This document shows positions 43,653 to 53,289 of a DNA stretch of 64,000 nucleotides, piece by piece. A program made the position numbers and the translations under genes. The notes beneath the pieces are model-generated. The model was not told where the DNA came from and searched no databases. It saw nothing but the letters and a program-made list of their open reading frames with translations. The DNA lies in the NCBI GenBank assembly GCA_944392985.1, contig CALXYL010000010.1, positions 1 through 64,000 of the forward strand. The letters are read 5' to 3'. The DNA comes from an uncultured Spirochaetaceae bacterium. Lineage in GTDB: Bacteria > Spirochaetota > Spirochaetia > Sphaerochaetales > Sphaerochaetaceae. Each line of letters starts with the position of its first letter. Position 1 is the first letter of the stretch.

Positions 43653-44003
43653 ATGACCACGATCGAAAGCAGCAAGCTGTTGCTGATGAGGGTACAGAAG
43701 GCAGTTGGGCTCATCAACCACCTTCGCGATGAGAACAGGGAGCTCCAGGCAAGGTTCACGCTTGTCGAGAACCACAACAAGGAGCTGCAGGATCTTTACG
43801 ACAAGCTCAGCACGGATCAGGCTGCGATCGATCAGGCCATTGCATCGGCTCTCGAAGAGCTCGATACATCCCTTGGCGATCTCGAAGGCTTCGAGGATTT
43901 CGGCACGCTCGATTCCCAGGAGCTTTCCGCAGCAGAGGATTTCTCCGCAGGAGATGGCCTGGAGGATATGGACATCGAGACATTCGAGGACGAGGATCTC
44001 TGA
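43653..44003 (+). CDS. ZapB-like coiled-coil protein with acidic tail
   Basis: A 116-residue protein. Residues 1-70 are a coiled coil (KLLLMRVQKAVGLINHLRDENRELQARFTLVENHNKELQDLYDKL), similar in design to the division protein ZapB. Residues 70-116 are an acidic, probably disordered tail (EDFGTLDSQELSAAEDF, EDMDIETFEDEDL). It starts 10 bases after rplT with AAGGAGG and ends before a strong terminator, so it is the last gene of the ribosomal operon. The role in division is inferred only from shape. Confidence 0.7.
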   Translation: MTTIESSKLLLMRVQKAVGLINHLRDENRELQARFTLVENHNKELQDLYDKLSTDQAAIDQAIASALEELDTSLGDLEGFEDFGTLDSQELSAAEDFSAGDGLEDMDIETFEDEDL

Positions 44004-44022
44004 GATCATTCCTTCAAGGACG

Positions 44023-44053
44023 AGGAGGCAGCGATGCCTCCTTTTTCTTTTTC
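44023..44053 (+). terminator. Terminator of the infC-rplT operon
   Basis: AGGAGGCA-GCGA-TGCCTCCT (44023-44042) is a perfect 8-bp stem with a tetraloop, followed by TTTTTCTTTTT. Confidence 0.92.
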
Positions 44054-44064
44054 CATAACTTGTG

Positions 44065-44077
44065 TATCTTTCATCTC
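44065..44077 (+). promoter_or_regulatory. -10 box for leaderless yidD
   Basis: TATCTT at 44065-44070 ends 7 bases before the GTG at 44078; no ribosome site is seen. Confidence 0.5.
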
Positions 44078-44359
44078 GTGAGGAAACTTCTCAGAGAGCT
44101 CTATCTGATACCTGTCTATCTATACAAGGCGCTGATCAGTCCTTTTGTCGGCCCGTGCTGCCGTTACACGCCATCATGCTCCGTGTACATGATGCAGGCA
44201 GTGAAGAAGCATGGCGTGATAAAAGGAACGATAATGGGAAGCGCAAGGCTCCTGAGATGCCGCCGGGGCTTCCTTGGCGGACCCGATCCTGTTCCTGATG
44301 ACTGGTCATGGAAGAGAATACGCTCTGACTGGAGAGCCTACAGGATCAATCACAGATAG
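44078..44359 (+). CDS. yidD: Membrane protein insertion efficiency factor YidD
   Basis: A 93-residue YidD. The GTG at 44078 gives VRKLLRELYLIPVYLYKALISP, matching the amphipathic family start. FVGPCCRYTPSCSVYMMQAVKKHGVIKGTIMGSARLLRC and FLGGPDPVP are diagnostic. It helps YidC-dependent membrane protein insertion. It is away from its usual rpmH-rnpA-yidC locus. Its 3' end overlaps the convergent udk gene by 14 bases. Confidence 0.9.
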   Translation: MRKLLRELYLIPVYLYKALISPFVGPCCRYTPSCSVYMMQAVKKHGVIKGTIMGSARLLRCRRGFLGGPDPVPDDWSWKRIRSDWRAYRINHR

Positions 44360-44954
44360 AGTGGACAAAGGAGAAGAGCACCTGCATGGCGCTCTCATTG
44401 TAACCGCCCTCAGGAATGATGAGATCAGCATATTCCTTCATCGGCTCTATGAAGTTGAAATGGCCGGGACGTACGACCTTGGTGTACTGCTCGATCACGC
44501 TCTCCACTGTTCTTCCACGCTCCGCGATATCACGCTGAAGGCGTCTTATGAACCGGATATCCGCAGGCGTGTCGACATAGAGCTTCAGATCGAGGATATC
44601 TCGGATCCTCTCATCGTAGAAGATCATCAGCCCATCGATGATGATCAGCTTCTTCGGCTCGACGCGGATGTACTCATCCCGTCGCCTATGGTGAACGAAA
44701 TCATACTGCGGCATCATGCATGGCCTGCCATTCTTCAGGTCCGTCAGGTTCTCCAGCATCAGATCCATATCGAACGCATCGGGATGATCGAAGTTGTATG
44801 CAGTGATATTCTCATTGCTGATGAATGGAGCGCTCTTGTAATAGCTGTCCTGGGAGACAAGGACGGACTCCGAATGGGCCTGCTTGATACGCCTGACAAC
44901 AGTGCTCTTACCCGATCCCGATCCACCTGTGATCCCTATCAGCTTCACATCCAT
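44346..44954 (-). CDS. udk: Uridine kinase
   Basis: A 202-residue P-loop nucleoside kinase that phosphorylates uridine/cytidine. The start at 44954 (MDVKLIGITGGSGSGKST) is preferred because GAGG lies 9 bases upstream, inside the end of lepA. Other motifs are SQDSYYK, FDHPDAFDMDLMLENL, YDFVHHRR and DIRFIRRLQRDIAERGR. It is the last gene of the minus-strand ftsH-lepA-udk run. Confidence 0.92.
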   Translation of the reverse strand: MDVKLIGITGGSGSGKSTVVRRIKQAHSESVLVSQDSYYKSAPFISNENITAYNFDHPDAFDMDLMLENLTDLKNGRPCMMPQYDFVHHRRRDEYIRVEPKKLIIIDGLMIFYDERIRDILDLKLYVDTPADIRFIRRLQRDIAERGRTVESVIEQYTKVVRPGHFNFIEPMKEYADLIIPEGGYNESAMQVLFSFVHSICD

Positions 44955-44955
44955 A

Positions 44956-46767
44956 TCATTCATCCTCATCAGTCTTGAGAACAGCGAGGAACGCGCTCTG
45001 TGGGATCTCGACATTGCCGACCATCTTCATGCGCTTCTTTCCCTCCTTCTGCTTCTCAAGGAGCTTCCTCTTGCGGGATATATCACCGCCATAGCATTTG
45101 GCTGTGACATCCTTGCGGTATGCCGAGACAGTCTCACGGGAGATGATCTGTCCCCCGATAGCAGCCTGTATGGCGATCTTGAACTGCTGACGCGGTATCT
45201 CCTTCTTCAGCCTCTCGCAGACAACACGGCCACGTGACTGGGCATTGCCTCTGAACACAAGCTGCGAAAGCGCGTCAACACTGTCCCCATTGACAAGGAT
45301 ATCCAGCCGCACAAGCTCTGTCGGCCTGTATCCGATGACGGAATAATCAAAGGAGGCGTAACCCCGCGAAATGGACTTGAGGCGGTCATAGAAGTCGAAG
45401 AGAACCTCGGCAAGGGGCATCTCATATATAAGCTCAACGCGCTTCTCATCAAGATAGTTCATTCCTGTCTGCACGCCGCGCTTCTCAAGGCAAAGTGTGA
45501 TGATGGGGCCGACATACTGCGTCGGCGTTATGATATCCGCGCTGATATAAGGCTCCTCCGTCATCTCGATGCGTGTCACATCGGGATACTCCAGAGGATT
45601 GTCAATTTCCAGCGTCTCCCCATTCTTCATATGGACGATGTAGCGTACAGAGGGGGATGTGAACACGATCGAGAGATCGAATTCCCTCTCTATCCTCTCC
45701 TGCACGACCTCAAGATGGAGCATTCCCAGAAAGCCGCAGCGGAAGCCGAATCCAAGGGCCGCAGAGCTGTCCTTCTCATAGACAAGGGAGGCATCATTGA
45801 GCTTGAGACGTTCAATCGCCTCCTGAAGCTCCTCGTAATCATTGCTGTCCACTGGATAGATCGAGGAGAATACAACAGGCTTGACCTCCTTGAATCCTGC
45901 CATTGGCTCATCAGCCGGATTGCTGACAAGAGTCACAGTATCGCCCACGCGGATATCGGAGATTGTCTTGATGCCGGCGATGAAATACCCTACGTCCCCG
46001 GCAGACAGCTCCGGACGCGAAACCAGCTGCAGCTGGAAGATGCCTGTATCCTCCGTCCTGTACTCCGCGCCGGAATGCATGAACCGGATGCTGTCCCCAG
46101 GATGCAACGCTCCTGAGAAGAGACGGCAGTGCACGATGACACCGCGGTACGGATCATAATGGGAATCGAAGATCAGCGCCTTCAGAGGATCAGATGGACT
46201 TCCAGATGGCGGCGGAATGAGATTGACTATCGCCTCATAGAGCGTATCAACGCCCTCCCCTGTCTTAGCCGAGACATAGCACGCCGAATCAGGATCGAGA
46301 CCGAGGTCGTGGTCGATCTGATGGAGGCATGATGGTATGTCAGCTGAAGGGAGGTCTATCTTGTTGATGACAGGGATGATCTCCAGATTATGCTCCATAG
46401 CGAGATAGAGATTCGCAAGCGTCTGGGCCTCGACGCCCTGGGAAGCATCGATGAGCAGCAATGCTCCCTCGCATGACGAGATCGCCCTGGAAACCTCATA
46501 GGTGAAGTCAACATGGCCCGGAGTATCAACGAGATTCAGCTCATACTCCTCACCGTTCTTCGCTGTATAGGGAATCGTAACAGCCTGGCTCTTTATGGTG
46601 ATGCCACGCTCCCTCTCGATATCCATATTGTCCAGGATCTGCGTCTGCTGAGGGCCTCGGGATGTGACAAGGCGGGCACGCTCGATGAAGCGGTCCGCCA
46701 GCGTTGACTTCCCATGATCGATATGGGCGATGATGCAGAAATTCCTCTTGTGGCCTGTATCTGTCAT
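44956..46767 (-). CDS. lepA: Elongation factor 4 (LepA)
   Basis: A 603-residue translational GTPase, typical length. G motifs are AHIDHGKST, the RGITIK switch I, DTPGHVDF and NKIDLPSAD. The LepA-specific C-terminus GQIISRETVSAYRKDVTAKCYGGDISRKRKLLEKQKEGKKRMK is present. It promotes back-translocation or ribosome recovery under ionic stress. It overlaps ftsH by 4 bases and udk by coupling. Confidence 0.97.
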   Translation of the reverse strand: MTDTGHKRNFCIIAHIDHGKSTLADRFIERARLVTSRGPQQTQILDNMDIERERGITIKSQAVTIPYTAKNGEEYELNLVDTPGHVDFTYEVSRAISSCEGALLLIDASQGVEAQTLANLYLAMEHNLEIIPVINKIDLPSADIPSCLHQIDHDLGLDPDSACYVSAKTGEGVDTLYEAIVNLIPPPSGSPSDPLKALIFDSHYDPYRGVIVHCRLFSGALHPGDSIRFMHSGAEYRTEDTGIFQLQLVSRPELSAGDVGYFIAGIKTISDIRVGDTVTLVSNPADEPMAGFKEVKPVVFSSIYPVDSNDYEELQEAIERLKLNDASLVYEKDSSAALGFGFRCGFLGMLHLEVVQERIEREFDLSIVFTSPSVRYIVHMKNGETLEIDNPLEYPDVTRIEMTEEPYISADIITPTQYVGPIITLCLEKRGVQTGMNYLDEKRVELIYEMPLAEVLFDFYDRLKSISRGYASFDYSVIGYRPTELVRLDILVNGDSVDALSQLVFRGNAQSRGRVVCERLKKEIPRQQFKIAIQAAIGGQIISRETVSAYRKDVTAKCYGGDISRKRKLLEKQKEGKKRMKMVGNVEIPQSAFLAVLKTDEDE

Positions 46768-48770
46768 ACGAGATCCGTCACATGCTCCTGCGGGGGAAAT
46801 CCGAACATCTCCCTGATGTCCTTATCATCAAGCGTCTCCTTCTCAACAAGCGCCTCCGTCAGCTGATCAAGCTGATCACGGTGCTCTGTGAGGATGGACC
46901 TTGTATCATCCATGCATCTGTCAAGTATCCTGTGGATCTCCTGATCGATGCGGCGTGCAGTCTCCTCGGAGTAATCCTTGTGCTGCGTGATCTCACGGCC
47001 GAGGAACAGAGGCTCATCATCATTGGCAAGGGAGATGAATCCGAGATCGGACATTCCCCATTCCGTTACCATGCGGCGGGCCATCTCAGTCGCCTGCTTG
47101 ATATCATTCGAGGTACCTGTCGTCGTCTCGCCGTAGACAATATCCTCAGCGACATAGCCGCCCATGCAGATCTTGATCCTATCCTCGAGGTATGAGCGGT
47201 TCTTCGTGTATGAGTCCTTCTCAGGAAGGCTCATCGTAAGTCCCAGCGCCCTGCCATGGGGGATGATCGTCACCTTATGGAGAGGATCGGTATACTTGAG
47301 ATAGTAATGAAGCAGCGTGTGTCCTGCCTCATGGTAGGCGGTAGCCCTCTTCTCCTCTTCCGTCATATACACGGACTCCCTCGCCACGCCGAGGAGTATC
47401 TTATCCCTGGCACGCTCGAAATCATCCATGCTGACAGTTGTACGGTTACCCCTTGCAGCAAAGAGCGCCGCCTCATTCACAAGGTTCGCCAGATCGGCAC
47501 CGGAGGAACCTGGAGTTGCGCGGGCAATACGTGGAAGATCCACATCTCCTCCGGTCTGCACCTTGCGTGTATGGATACGGAGGATATCGAGGCGTTCCTG
47601 CACATCCGGCAGGGACACAACGACCTGCCTGTCAAAGCGACCCGGACGGAGAAGCGCCGGATCAAGGACATCCGGCCTGTTTGTCGCCGCCATGACGATG
47701 ACTCCCGGATCCGATGAAAAGCCATCCATCTCCACCAGCATCTGGTTGAGCGTCTGCTCCCTTTCATCGTGGCCGCCACCAAGACCGGAACCTCTGGAGC
47801 GTCCCACTGCATCAAGCTCATCGATGAATATGATGCATGGCGCGTTCTTCCTTGCCTCAGCAAAGAGATCCCTGACGCGGGCAGCGCCCATACCAACGAA
47901 CATCTCGACGAAATCAGAACCCGATGTGTGGAGGAAGGAGACACCTGCCTCGCCTGCAACAGCGCGGGCAAGAAGCGTCTTTCCAGTTCCTGGAGGGCCG
48001 ACAAGGAGAACGCCGCGCGGGATTCGTGCTCCGATCTTCACGAAGCGATCGGGGTGCTTGAGGAAATCGACGACTTCCTGCAGCTCATTCTTTGCCTCTT
48101 TCTGCCCTGCGACATCGGCGAATGTGACCTTCTTGTCATTCTTGCCATACATCTGCGCGTGGCTCTTGCCGAAGCTGCTCATCATGCGGTTCCCGCCAGC
48201 GGCCCCCGTCTGCCTCATCACCATGACGATCATGACTATGAACACGAGCCATGGAAGCAGCTGTATCAGGATATACCAGAACGGAGTCGGCTGGACCGCT
48301 CCAGAGACATTGACCCCATAAGAGGAAAGCATGGAAAGAAGATCAGTGTCGAGATACGGGATACGGCATGTCATCTCATAGCCGGACACTGTGTAGTTGA
48401 TCGTGCTCTGCTCGACTATTGTCGCATCCGAGACAGCACCGGCCTCCACATATGCAAGGAATTCGGAATATGTCGTCTCAGTACGCTGGGCACTCGATGT
48501 GTCACCGAAGAACACATATGCAAATGATATGATCAGCAGGATGAGGGCAACAAGCGCGACACGGTTACGGCGCACGCTGCCCTTCCCGCCATTGCCGCCA
48601 CCGCCATTGCCGCTGTCGCTTCCCCAATACCGGTACTGGTCATATATGCTCTTCTTCGGCTTCTCCTCTTTCTTCTTATCATCAGAAGGATTGCCGCTGT
48701 TTTCGGGCTCATTGGAATGAGGGGGCTCCTGGGGCTTTCCCTCTTCCTCCTTATAGTCTTTATCGTCCAT
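46764..48770 (-). CDS. ftsH: ATP-dependent zinc metalloprotease FtsH
   Basis: A 668-residue membrane AAA+ protease. The start at 48770 ([11 protein letters not shown]) has AGGAAG 9 bases upstream. A charged, glycine-rich N-terminal extension of about 65 residues precedes TM1 ([18 protein letters not shown]); TM2 is [19 protein letters not shown]. Walker A is GPPGTGKT, Walker [12 protein letters not shown], second region of homology [21 protein letters not shown], and zinc site HEAGH. It degrades membrane and regulatory proteins. It follows tilS, its common partner. Confidence 0.97.
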   Translation of the reverse strand: MDDKDYKEEEGKPQEPPHSNEPENSGNPSDDKKKEEKPKKSIYDQYRYWGSDSGNGGGGNGGKGSVRRNRVALVALILLIISFAYVFFGDTSSAQRTETTYSEFLAYVEAGAVSDATIVEQSTINYTVSGYEMTCRIPYLDTDLLSMLSSYGVNVSGAVQPTPFWYILIQLLPWLVFIVMIVMVMRQTGAAGGNRMMSSFGKSHAQMYGKNDKKVTFADVAGQKEAKNELQEVVDFLKHPDRFVKIGARIPRGVLLVGPPGTGKTLLARAVAGEAGVSFLHTSGSDFVEMFVGMGAARVRDLFAEARKNAPCIIFIDELDAVGRSRGSGLGGGHDEREQTLNQMLVEMDGFSSDPGVIVMAATNRPDVLDPALLRPGRFDRQVVVSLPDVQERLDILRIHTRKVQTGGDVDLPRIARATPGSSGADLANLVNEAALFAARGNRTTVSMDDFERARDKILLGVARESVYMTEEEKRATAYHEAGHTLLHYYLKYTDPLHKVTIIPHGRALGLTMSLPEKDSYTKNRSYLEDRIKICMGGYVAEDIVYGETTTGTSNDIKQATEMARRMVTEWGMSDLGFISLANDDEPLFLGREITQHKDYSEETARRIDQEIHRILDRCMDDTRSILTEHRDQLDQLTEALVEKETLDDKDIREMFGFPPQEHVTDLV

Positions 48771-48795
48771 TGGATTCATCTTCCTGAATATACCT

Positions 48796-50070
48796 TCAAT
48801 CCACCCTAATAGCAAGGCCGATGCCGCGCTGCCCATCGGAGAGCAGACGGCTGGCGAGCCTGTCACGGCCACCAAGGAAACGAGAGAAGAAGGCCACGAT
48901 GCCTGAGCGGTCCTCAAGCACCAGCGAATACGGGATCCTGAAATCCTTCTCAAGTGATGAGACGAGCTTTTCCCCGTCCTTGAGATGGATTCTGTCTCCC
49001 TCCCTTGCGGTACGGAGTATCACGGGAGGCTTCAGGCGTTCAGGATCGATGACAAGCGTCTGCGGATCCGGCTCTATGGCTGTCAGCGATACAGATCCAT
49101 AAGCAGCCCCATCCATACCGCATTCCACGACGAAATCATCAATAGGCGGATAGATGCGGATGGATCGCCCGGAGAAGAAGAACGCGAAGCCTGATGCGTA
49201 GAGCCTTCCCCTGCCCTCCGCTGCCTTTGCATCAACAGCTTCCACAAGCTCCCTCGATATCCTCTCCGAGACTCCAGCCCGGGAAAGTGTGCGAAAGATC
49301 AGCTCATCCCGCTGCATGGGCAGGGCTTCGATGAAGGCCGCCCTGTCGACCTCGGTAAAGAAGCCATCATCAGAGGGGATTGAAGGAAAGCGGCGCCTGA
49401 AAAGCGCAGTATTGTCCGCGATAGAGGAAAGCAGCTGACGTTCCCTCTCATTGATCAATGGAAGGATCGAATGGCGTATGGAGCTGCGAAGAAAGCCTGT
49501 ATCGCTGTTGGTTGAGTCCTCTGACCATTCAAGCCCTTCAGCGCGGAGATATGAAAGGATATCCTCCTTTGGAACATCAAGCAGCGGACGGAAGATCCTT
49601 CCATCAGAGCGCAGTATACCCTGCCAGGAATAGAAGGGACTGCCGGAAAGAAGGCGCATCAGGACAGTCTCCACCTGGTCCTCACGATGGTGCGCCGTAA
49701 GTATATGGTCAAATCCTTCCCTATCTGCCTTCTCCTGAAGGATGCGGTACCTCAGGGCCCGTGCTGCAGCCTCGATGCCACACTTCCTGCGTCTGGAGTA
49801 GGAAGCAACCTCTCCGTCGGGGATCCTCTCCACAGAAAGGGGGATGCCAAGCATGTCGGCATTCCGCCTGTTGAGCTCTATCTCCTTTTCCAATTCATCC
49901 CTGCTGCGGATGGAGTGATCAACATAGATGGCCTCCGTGCGCTCGGGAGCAAGGCGCGAAAGCACGGAAAGCAGGAAGAGGGAATCAGAACCGCCAGAGA
50001 ATGCGGCAAGCAAACGTCCCTCTGGAATGATGATGCCGTCAGGAATTCGCCCATTGAACGACACTTTCAA
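48796..50070 (-). CDS. tilS: tRNA(Ile)-lysidine synthase
   Basis: A 424-residue enzyme that converts C34 to lysidine in tRNA-Ile(CAU). The PP-loop is LLAAFSGGSDSLFLL. Other signatures are GIEAAARALRYRIL, LTAHHREDQVETVLMRLLSGS and RPLLDVPKEDILSYL, then SNSDTGFLRSSIRH-type sequence (STNSDTGFLRSSIRHSILP). The start is taken as TTG at 50070, with GGGGAG 6 bases upstream; it overlaps the end of pth by 32 bases. A GTG six bases later is possible. Confidence 0.93.
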   Translation of the reverse strand: MKVSFNGRIPDGIIIPEGRLLAAFSGGSDSLFLLSVLSRLAPERTEAIYVDHSIRSRDELEKEIELNRRNADMLGIPLSVERIPDGEVASYSRRRKCGIEAAARALRYRILQEKADREGFDHILTAHHREDQVETVLMRLLSGSPFYSWQGILRSDGRIFRPLLDVPKEDILSYLRAEGLEWSEDSTNSDTGFLRSSIRHSILPLINERERQLLSSIADNTALFRRRFPSIPSDDGFFTEVDRAAFIEALPMQRDELIFRTLSRAGVSERISRELVEAVDAKAAEGRGRLYASGFAFFFSGRSIRIYPPIDDFVVECGMDGAAYGSVSLTAIEPDPQTLVIDPERLKPPVILRTAREGDRIHLKDGEKLVSSLEKDFRIPYSLVLEDRSGIVAFFSRFLGGRDRLASRLLSDGQRGIGLAIRVD

Positions 50071-50575
50071 AGCGTTCTCCCCCGTAAAGCCTGAGCACAG
50101 CCTCCGCCGCTTTCTCCTCCGCTTCATCGACCAATGCGCGATCCTCCCGGCTGTAGCGCGTAAGCACATGGTCGACCACGCTTACACCAGCTGCTGGCCG
50201 CCCTGTACCGATATAGATGCGTATGAAATCCTCCCCGATCGCACCGATCATAGATTTCAGGCCATTATGCCCTGCAGAGGAGCCTCCTCGCCGTATCCGT
50301 ATACGTCCAGGAGCGAGATCCATCTGATCCACGATCACGATGACAGTGTCGCCAGGGACAATGCACTCACCTGCAATGCGTCCGGAAGCATTCATGTAGG
50401 TCAGAGGCTCAATGAGCGTCAGGGAATCGGAGACAGCCCTCCTGTAAAGACGGAAGCAGCGCTTGCGGAGCTTCACCCCACGATGCGCTGCTATCCTCTC
50501 AACTGTCTCGAAACCGGCATTATGCCGCGTTCCCCTGTATCTGGCCCCAGGATTCCCAAGACCGAATACAGTCAT
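50039..50575 (-). CDS. pth: Peptidyl-tRNA hydrolase
   Basis: A 178-residue enzyme releasing peptides from prematurely dropped tRNAs. GLGNPGARYRGTRHNAGF contains the catalytic His; LTYMNASG, VDQMDLAPGRIRIRRGGSSAGHNGLKS and FIRIYIGTGRP complete the active site. It overlaps rplY by one base and tilS by 32, consistent with a coupled operon. This order is common in spirochaetes and Gram-positive bacteria. Confidence 0.96.
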   Translation of the reverse strand: MTVFGLGNPGARYRGTRHNAGFETVERIAAHRGVKLRKRCFRLYRRAVSDSLTLIEPLTYMNASGRIAGECIVPGDTVIVIVDQMDLAPGRIRIRRGGSSAGHNGLKSMIGAIGEDFIRIYIGTGRPAAGVSVVDHVLTRYSREDRALVDEAEEKAAEAVLRLYGGERFESVVQWANS

Positions 50576-51213
50576 TATTTCGTCTCTGCGCCATCAGCAG
50601 CTGCTGGAGCTGCGGCTGCATCCTCTCCGGCATCCTCTGCGCTCTGTACAGGCTCTTCCTTGACTGTCCTGACTGTGGCGACAGTTGCTTCTGGATCCTC
50701 GTGGACCTTGACGCCAGCAGGAAGCTGGATCTGATCGATGCGGAGGGCCTCGTTGATATCAAGGGCTGAGACATCCGCCTTGATGACCTCGGGAAGATCC
50801 TTAGGCAGACACTCGATCTCGACCTCATGGATGACCTGATCAAGAACACCGCCAACGCGGCATCCTGCAGGAGTTCCCTCAAGCTCGATGCGGACATGCG
50901 TGCGGACAGTATGCCCAGCGGTTACCTCGTAGAAATCGATATGGTGGATACAGCGGAGAAGAAGGTTCTCCTGATATGACTTCACGAACACGCTGTGATC
51001 CTTCTCACCATCGACATGGAGCGTGATGAGAGTCGACTCGCTGAATCCAGCTCTCTTCATCTCGAACTCATGCGCATTGACGATCACATGAAGCGGTTCT
51101 GACTTTCCATAGACGACTGCAGGAATCTCTCCGTTCCTGAGAAGCCTCCTCGACCCTGCTGAACCGAAGTCAGCAGTCCTGAGCCTTGCGTTAAGCGTCT
51201 TGCTGTTGCTCAT
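50575..51213 (-). CDS. rplY: 50S ribosomal protein L25/general stress protein Ctc
   Basis: A 212-residue two-domain L25 (TL5/Ctc type) that binds 5S rRNA. The start at 51213 has AAGGAG. The N-terminal domain is LNARLRTADFGSAGSRRLLRNGEIPAVVYG, and the C-terminal TL5 domain starts near residue 95 (EGTPAGCRVGGVLDQVIHEVEIECLPKDLPEVIKADVSALDINEAL). The tail is Ala/Glu-rich. It leads the rplY-pth-tilS run. Confidence 0.95.
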   Translation of the reverse strand: MSNSKTLNARLRTADFGSAGSRRLLRNGEIPAVVYGKSEPLHVIVNAHEFEMKRAGFSESTLITLHVDGEKDHSVFVKSYQENLLLRCIHHIDFYEVTAGHTVRTHVRIELEGTPAGCRVGGVLDQVIHEVEIECLPKDLPEVIKADVSALDINEALRIDQIQLPAGVKVHEDPEATVATVRTVKEEPVQSAEDAGEDAAAAPAAADGAETK

Positions 51214-51331
51214 TCCGTTACTCCTTATACTCTCATCGGCTATGCCGATTACCATGAAGTGCCGAAGCACAGGGAAGTATCATATAGGATGCTGGCTTTT
51301 TCTGCAATAACAGCCAACCCAGAGATGAAAA

Positions 51332-51404
51332 CTGGGAAGGAAGGATTCGAACCTTCGGATGCCGGTATCAAAAACCAGTGCCTTAACCTCTTGGCGACTT
51401 CCCA
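51332..51404 (-). tRNA. tRNA-Gln (UUG)
   Basis: A 73-base cloverleaf. The acceptor stem is TGGGAAG/CTTCCCA with discriminator G. The anticodon stem is CTGGT/ACCGG with loop TTTTGAT, giving UUG. The T arm is GAAGG-TTCGAAT-CCTTC. It lies between spoVG and rplY. CCA is not encoded. Confidence 0.95.
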
Positions 51405-51417
51405 TCGACAAGAAGAG

Positions 51418-51446
51418 AAACTAGCAGAAAGGATGTATCACTGCAA
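51418..51446 (-). promoter_or_regulatory. tRNA-Gln promoter
   Basis: On the minus strand TTGCAG, a 17-base spacer with TGC before TAGTTT. The -35 overlaps the last codons of spoVG. Confidence 0.6.
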
Positions 51447-51698
51447 GTCCGCAGCGCTATAGCGCTCCAGTATGGCCTTCTGCAGCTTCTCCCTGAATAC
51501 CGTATTGATCGGGTGCGCGATATCCTTGTGCGTCCCATCCGCAGCGGCCTTGGATGGCATGGCGATGAAAAGCCCGTTCTGTGATTCAATGACCTTTATA
51601 TTGTGAACGGCGAACTCATCATCAAAAGCTACCGTCACATAAGCGCGGAGCTTATCATTGCCGTCGACCTTCCTTATCCTGATGTCAGTAATCTCCAT
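51438..51698 (-). CDS. spoVG: SpoVG family RNA/DNA-binding protein
   Basis: An 86-residue SpoVG. The start at 51698 yields [50 protein letters not shown] is the family core. In Borrelia and firmicutes SpoVG binds nucleic acids and regulates genes. It lies just downstream of ispE and upstream of tRNA-Gln. A GGGGAT sequence precedes the start. Confidence 0.96.
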   Translation of the reverse strand: MEITDIRIRKVDGNDKLRAYVTVAFDDEFAVHNIKVIESQNGLFIAMPSKAAADGTHKDIAHPINTVFREKLQKAILERYSAADLQ

Positions 51699-51736
51699 AT
51701 CCCCAAATCCCCAGGCATAGCGCAATTATGCCTTCT

Positions 51737-52543
51737 TTATATGATATATTCAGAAACAATACCATATTTTTCCAGATTGTCAAACTTCACGTCCTCTTCA
51801 CCACGCAGTATAGCAAACCATGCGGAACCCGATCCCGTCATGGACACATAGGCTCCGGAAGAGACGATATCATGGGGGATGAAGGCAGGAATTCCGCCTA
51901 GAAGGAGCTCGAAGTCATTGGGATGGGAAGCGCGCGTCGGGAAGCCATGGTCAAGAGGCGGTAGATGGCGCAGGGGGCGTGCCATCGAATCGAGCGCTGA
52001 ATATGCACCCCCTGTCGCGACCCTCTCCTCCGGAATGAAAAGGAGGACACGGAAGCGATGCGGAACCGATGCCGGACGGATTGCATCGCCGCGCCCCGAC
52101 ACGAATGCCCCGCTGAGCCCGGACACGAAGAACGGGACATCGGAGCCAACAGAGGCGGCAAGCGACATAAGGGATGGACCGTCAAATGCCGATGGGAAAC
52201 AGGCGGAAAGATACCTCAGGATCTCAGCCGCATCGGAGGAGCCACCACCGAATCCAGCGCCAACAGGAATGCGCTTGTCTATTGCTATGCGAAGGGAGAA
52301 CGGAATGCCCGATCCGAAAAAGAATGCCCGGGCCGCCTTCTCCATCAGATCCACTCCTTCTCCGACATACCCTTCATTGCCCTCAACCGTGACAGAGAAC
52401 CTTCCGGCAGGCTCCGCCACCGCTTCAATCGTATCAGAGAGGGATATCCTGGCCATGATGGTCTCTATGCTGTGGTATCCGTCAGGACGGCGATCCCCGA
52501 CCAGAAGCCCGATATTGATCTTCGCGTTAGCCTCAAGCCTCAC
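51737..52543 (-). CDS. ispE: 4-diphosphocytidyl-2-C-methyl-D-erythritol kinase
   Basis: A 268-residue GHMP kinase of the MEP isoprenoid pathway. Motifs are EANAKINIGLLVGDRRPDGYHSIETIMARI, the ATP loop IPVGAGFGGGSSDAAEIL, and SMTGSGSAWFAIL. It shows that the organism has the MEP rather than the mevalonate route. It overlaps the glycosylase gene upstream by 11 bases and precedes spoVG, an arrangement also known in other bacteria. Confidence 0.95.
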   Translation of the reverse strand: MRLEANAKINIGLLVGDRRPDGYHSIETIMARISLSDTIEAVAEPAGRFSVTVEGNEGYVGEGVDLMEKAARAFFFGSGIPFSLRIAIDKRIPVGAGFGGGSSDAAEILRYLSACFPSAFDGPSLMSLAASVGSDVPFFVSGLSGAFVSGRGDAIRPASVPHRFRVLLFIPEERVATGGAYSALDSMARPLRHLPPLDHGFPTRASHPNDFELLLGGIPAFIPHDIVSSGAYVSMTGSGSAWFAILRGEEDVKFDNLEKYGIVSEYII

Positions 52544-53243
52544 CTATAGCCTCCCTGAAGCGCCGCAGCGCCTCTCCGCTGTCCCAGAACGCAGTGGATG
52601 AAGGGCTGCGAGGAGATGGATGCGGAAATACGGTGACATCAGTGCATCCTGCTGCCTTCAGCCTCTTTTCCGCATAGCGTCCAAGCGCGATAGCCCTGCT
52701 TATGCCAAGCGCAGCCATAGCAGATGCAAGATACCTGTCACAGATCGATTCAACAGTCCTTCTGTCCTCTTTGCAGAGTTCTGGCAAAGTCACGTTGCGG
52801 CTGCCATCGATGAACACAAGCGGACAGTAGTTCCATACAGAGGCAACAGCGAAGAACTCCTCCTTGCTGCCGTACCCAGCGGCCATCTGCCAGAACTTGC
52901 GTCCTGATACCTCATGACGCCGTACGTTCATCCCCTCGATCGGCTTGAGCGGTGATTCATGCTCCGGCCTTCCCACACTGCCCCTGATCCCCAGATACGA
53001 CCGGACAGCATCGATTTCACCGAACGGAACGCCTGTCTGCATCATTCCATACGGCCCCGGATTCATTCCGACGAACAGCACGCGCTGCCCTTCGCGGCAG
53101 GAAAGATGCAGGAATGCCTCGTGGTTATCCCAGGCATATGAAAGGGGATCATAGATGATGCCGCTGAAGGAGAACACAGCCTCATGGAGCTCTTCCGAAA
53201 GCCTTTTCGAGAGGGCGATGATCTCCGATAGACTCCTGTCCAT
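52533..53243 (-). CDS. SMUG1-type uracil-DNA glycosylase
   Basis: A 236-residue glycosylase. The active-site motif VGMNPGPYGMMQTGVPFGEI is that of SMUG1, rather than family 1 Ung. The C-terminal motif is HPSPRSPSS. It removes uracil or hydroxymethyluracil from DNA. The start at 53243 is set by TACACT ending 6 bases upstream. It forms an operon with ispE and spoVG and diverges from a HAD gene with 46 bases between the start codons. Confidence 0.88.
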   Translation of the reverse strand: MDRSLSEIIALSKRLSEELHEAVFSFSGIIYDPLSYAWDNHEAFLHLSCREGQRVLFVGMNPGPYGMMQTGVPFGEIDAVRSYLGIRGSVGRPEHESPLKPIEGMNVRRHEVSGRKFWQMAAGYGSKEEFFAVASVWNYCPLVFIDGSRNVTLPELCKEDRRTVESICDRYLASAMAALGISRAIALGRYAEKRLKAAGCTDVTVFPHPSPRSPSSTAFWDSGEALRRFREAIGEA

Positions 53244-53255
53244 ATGGCGAGTGTA
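53244..53255 (-). promoter_or_regulatory. -10 box for leaderless glycosylase gene
   Basis: TACACT (complement of 53250-53255) ends 6 bases before the ATG at 53243; no ribosome site. Confidence 0.55.
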
Positions 53256-53289
53256 GCCAAAAACCATTCTTTTGCATATGCTGATTGAT

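Noticed and set aside
47428-48321. 297-codon frame antisense to ftsH
   Set aside because: It mirrors the conserved AAA domain; Ser/Arg/Pro-rich composition is typical of a reverse-complement shadow.
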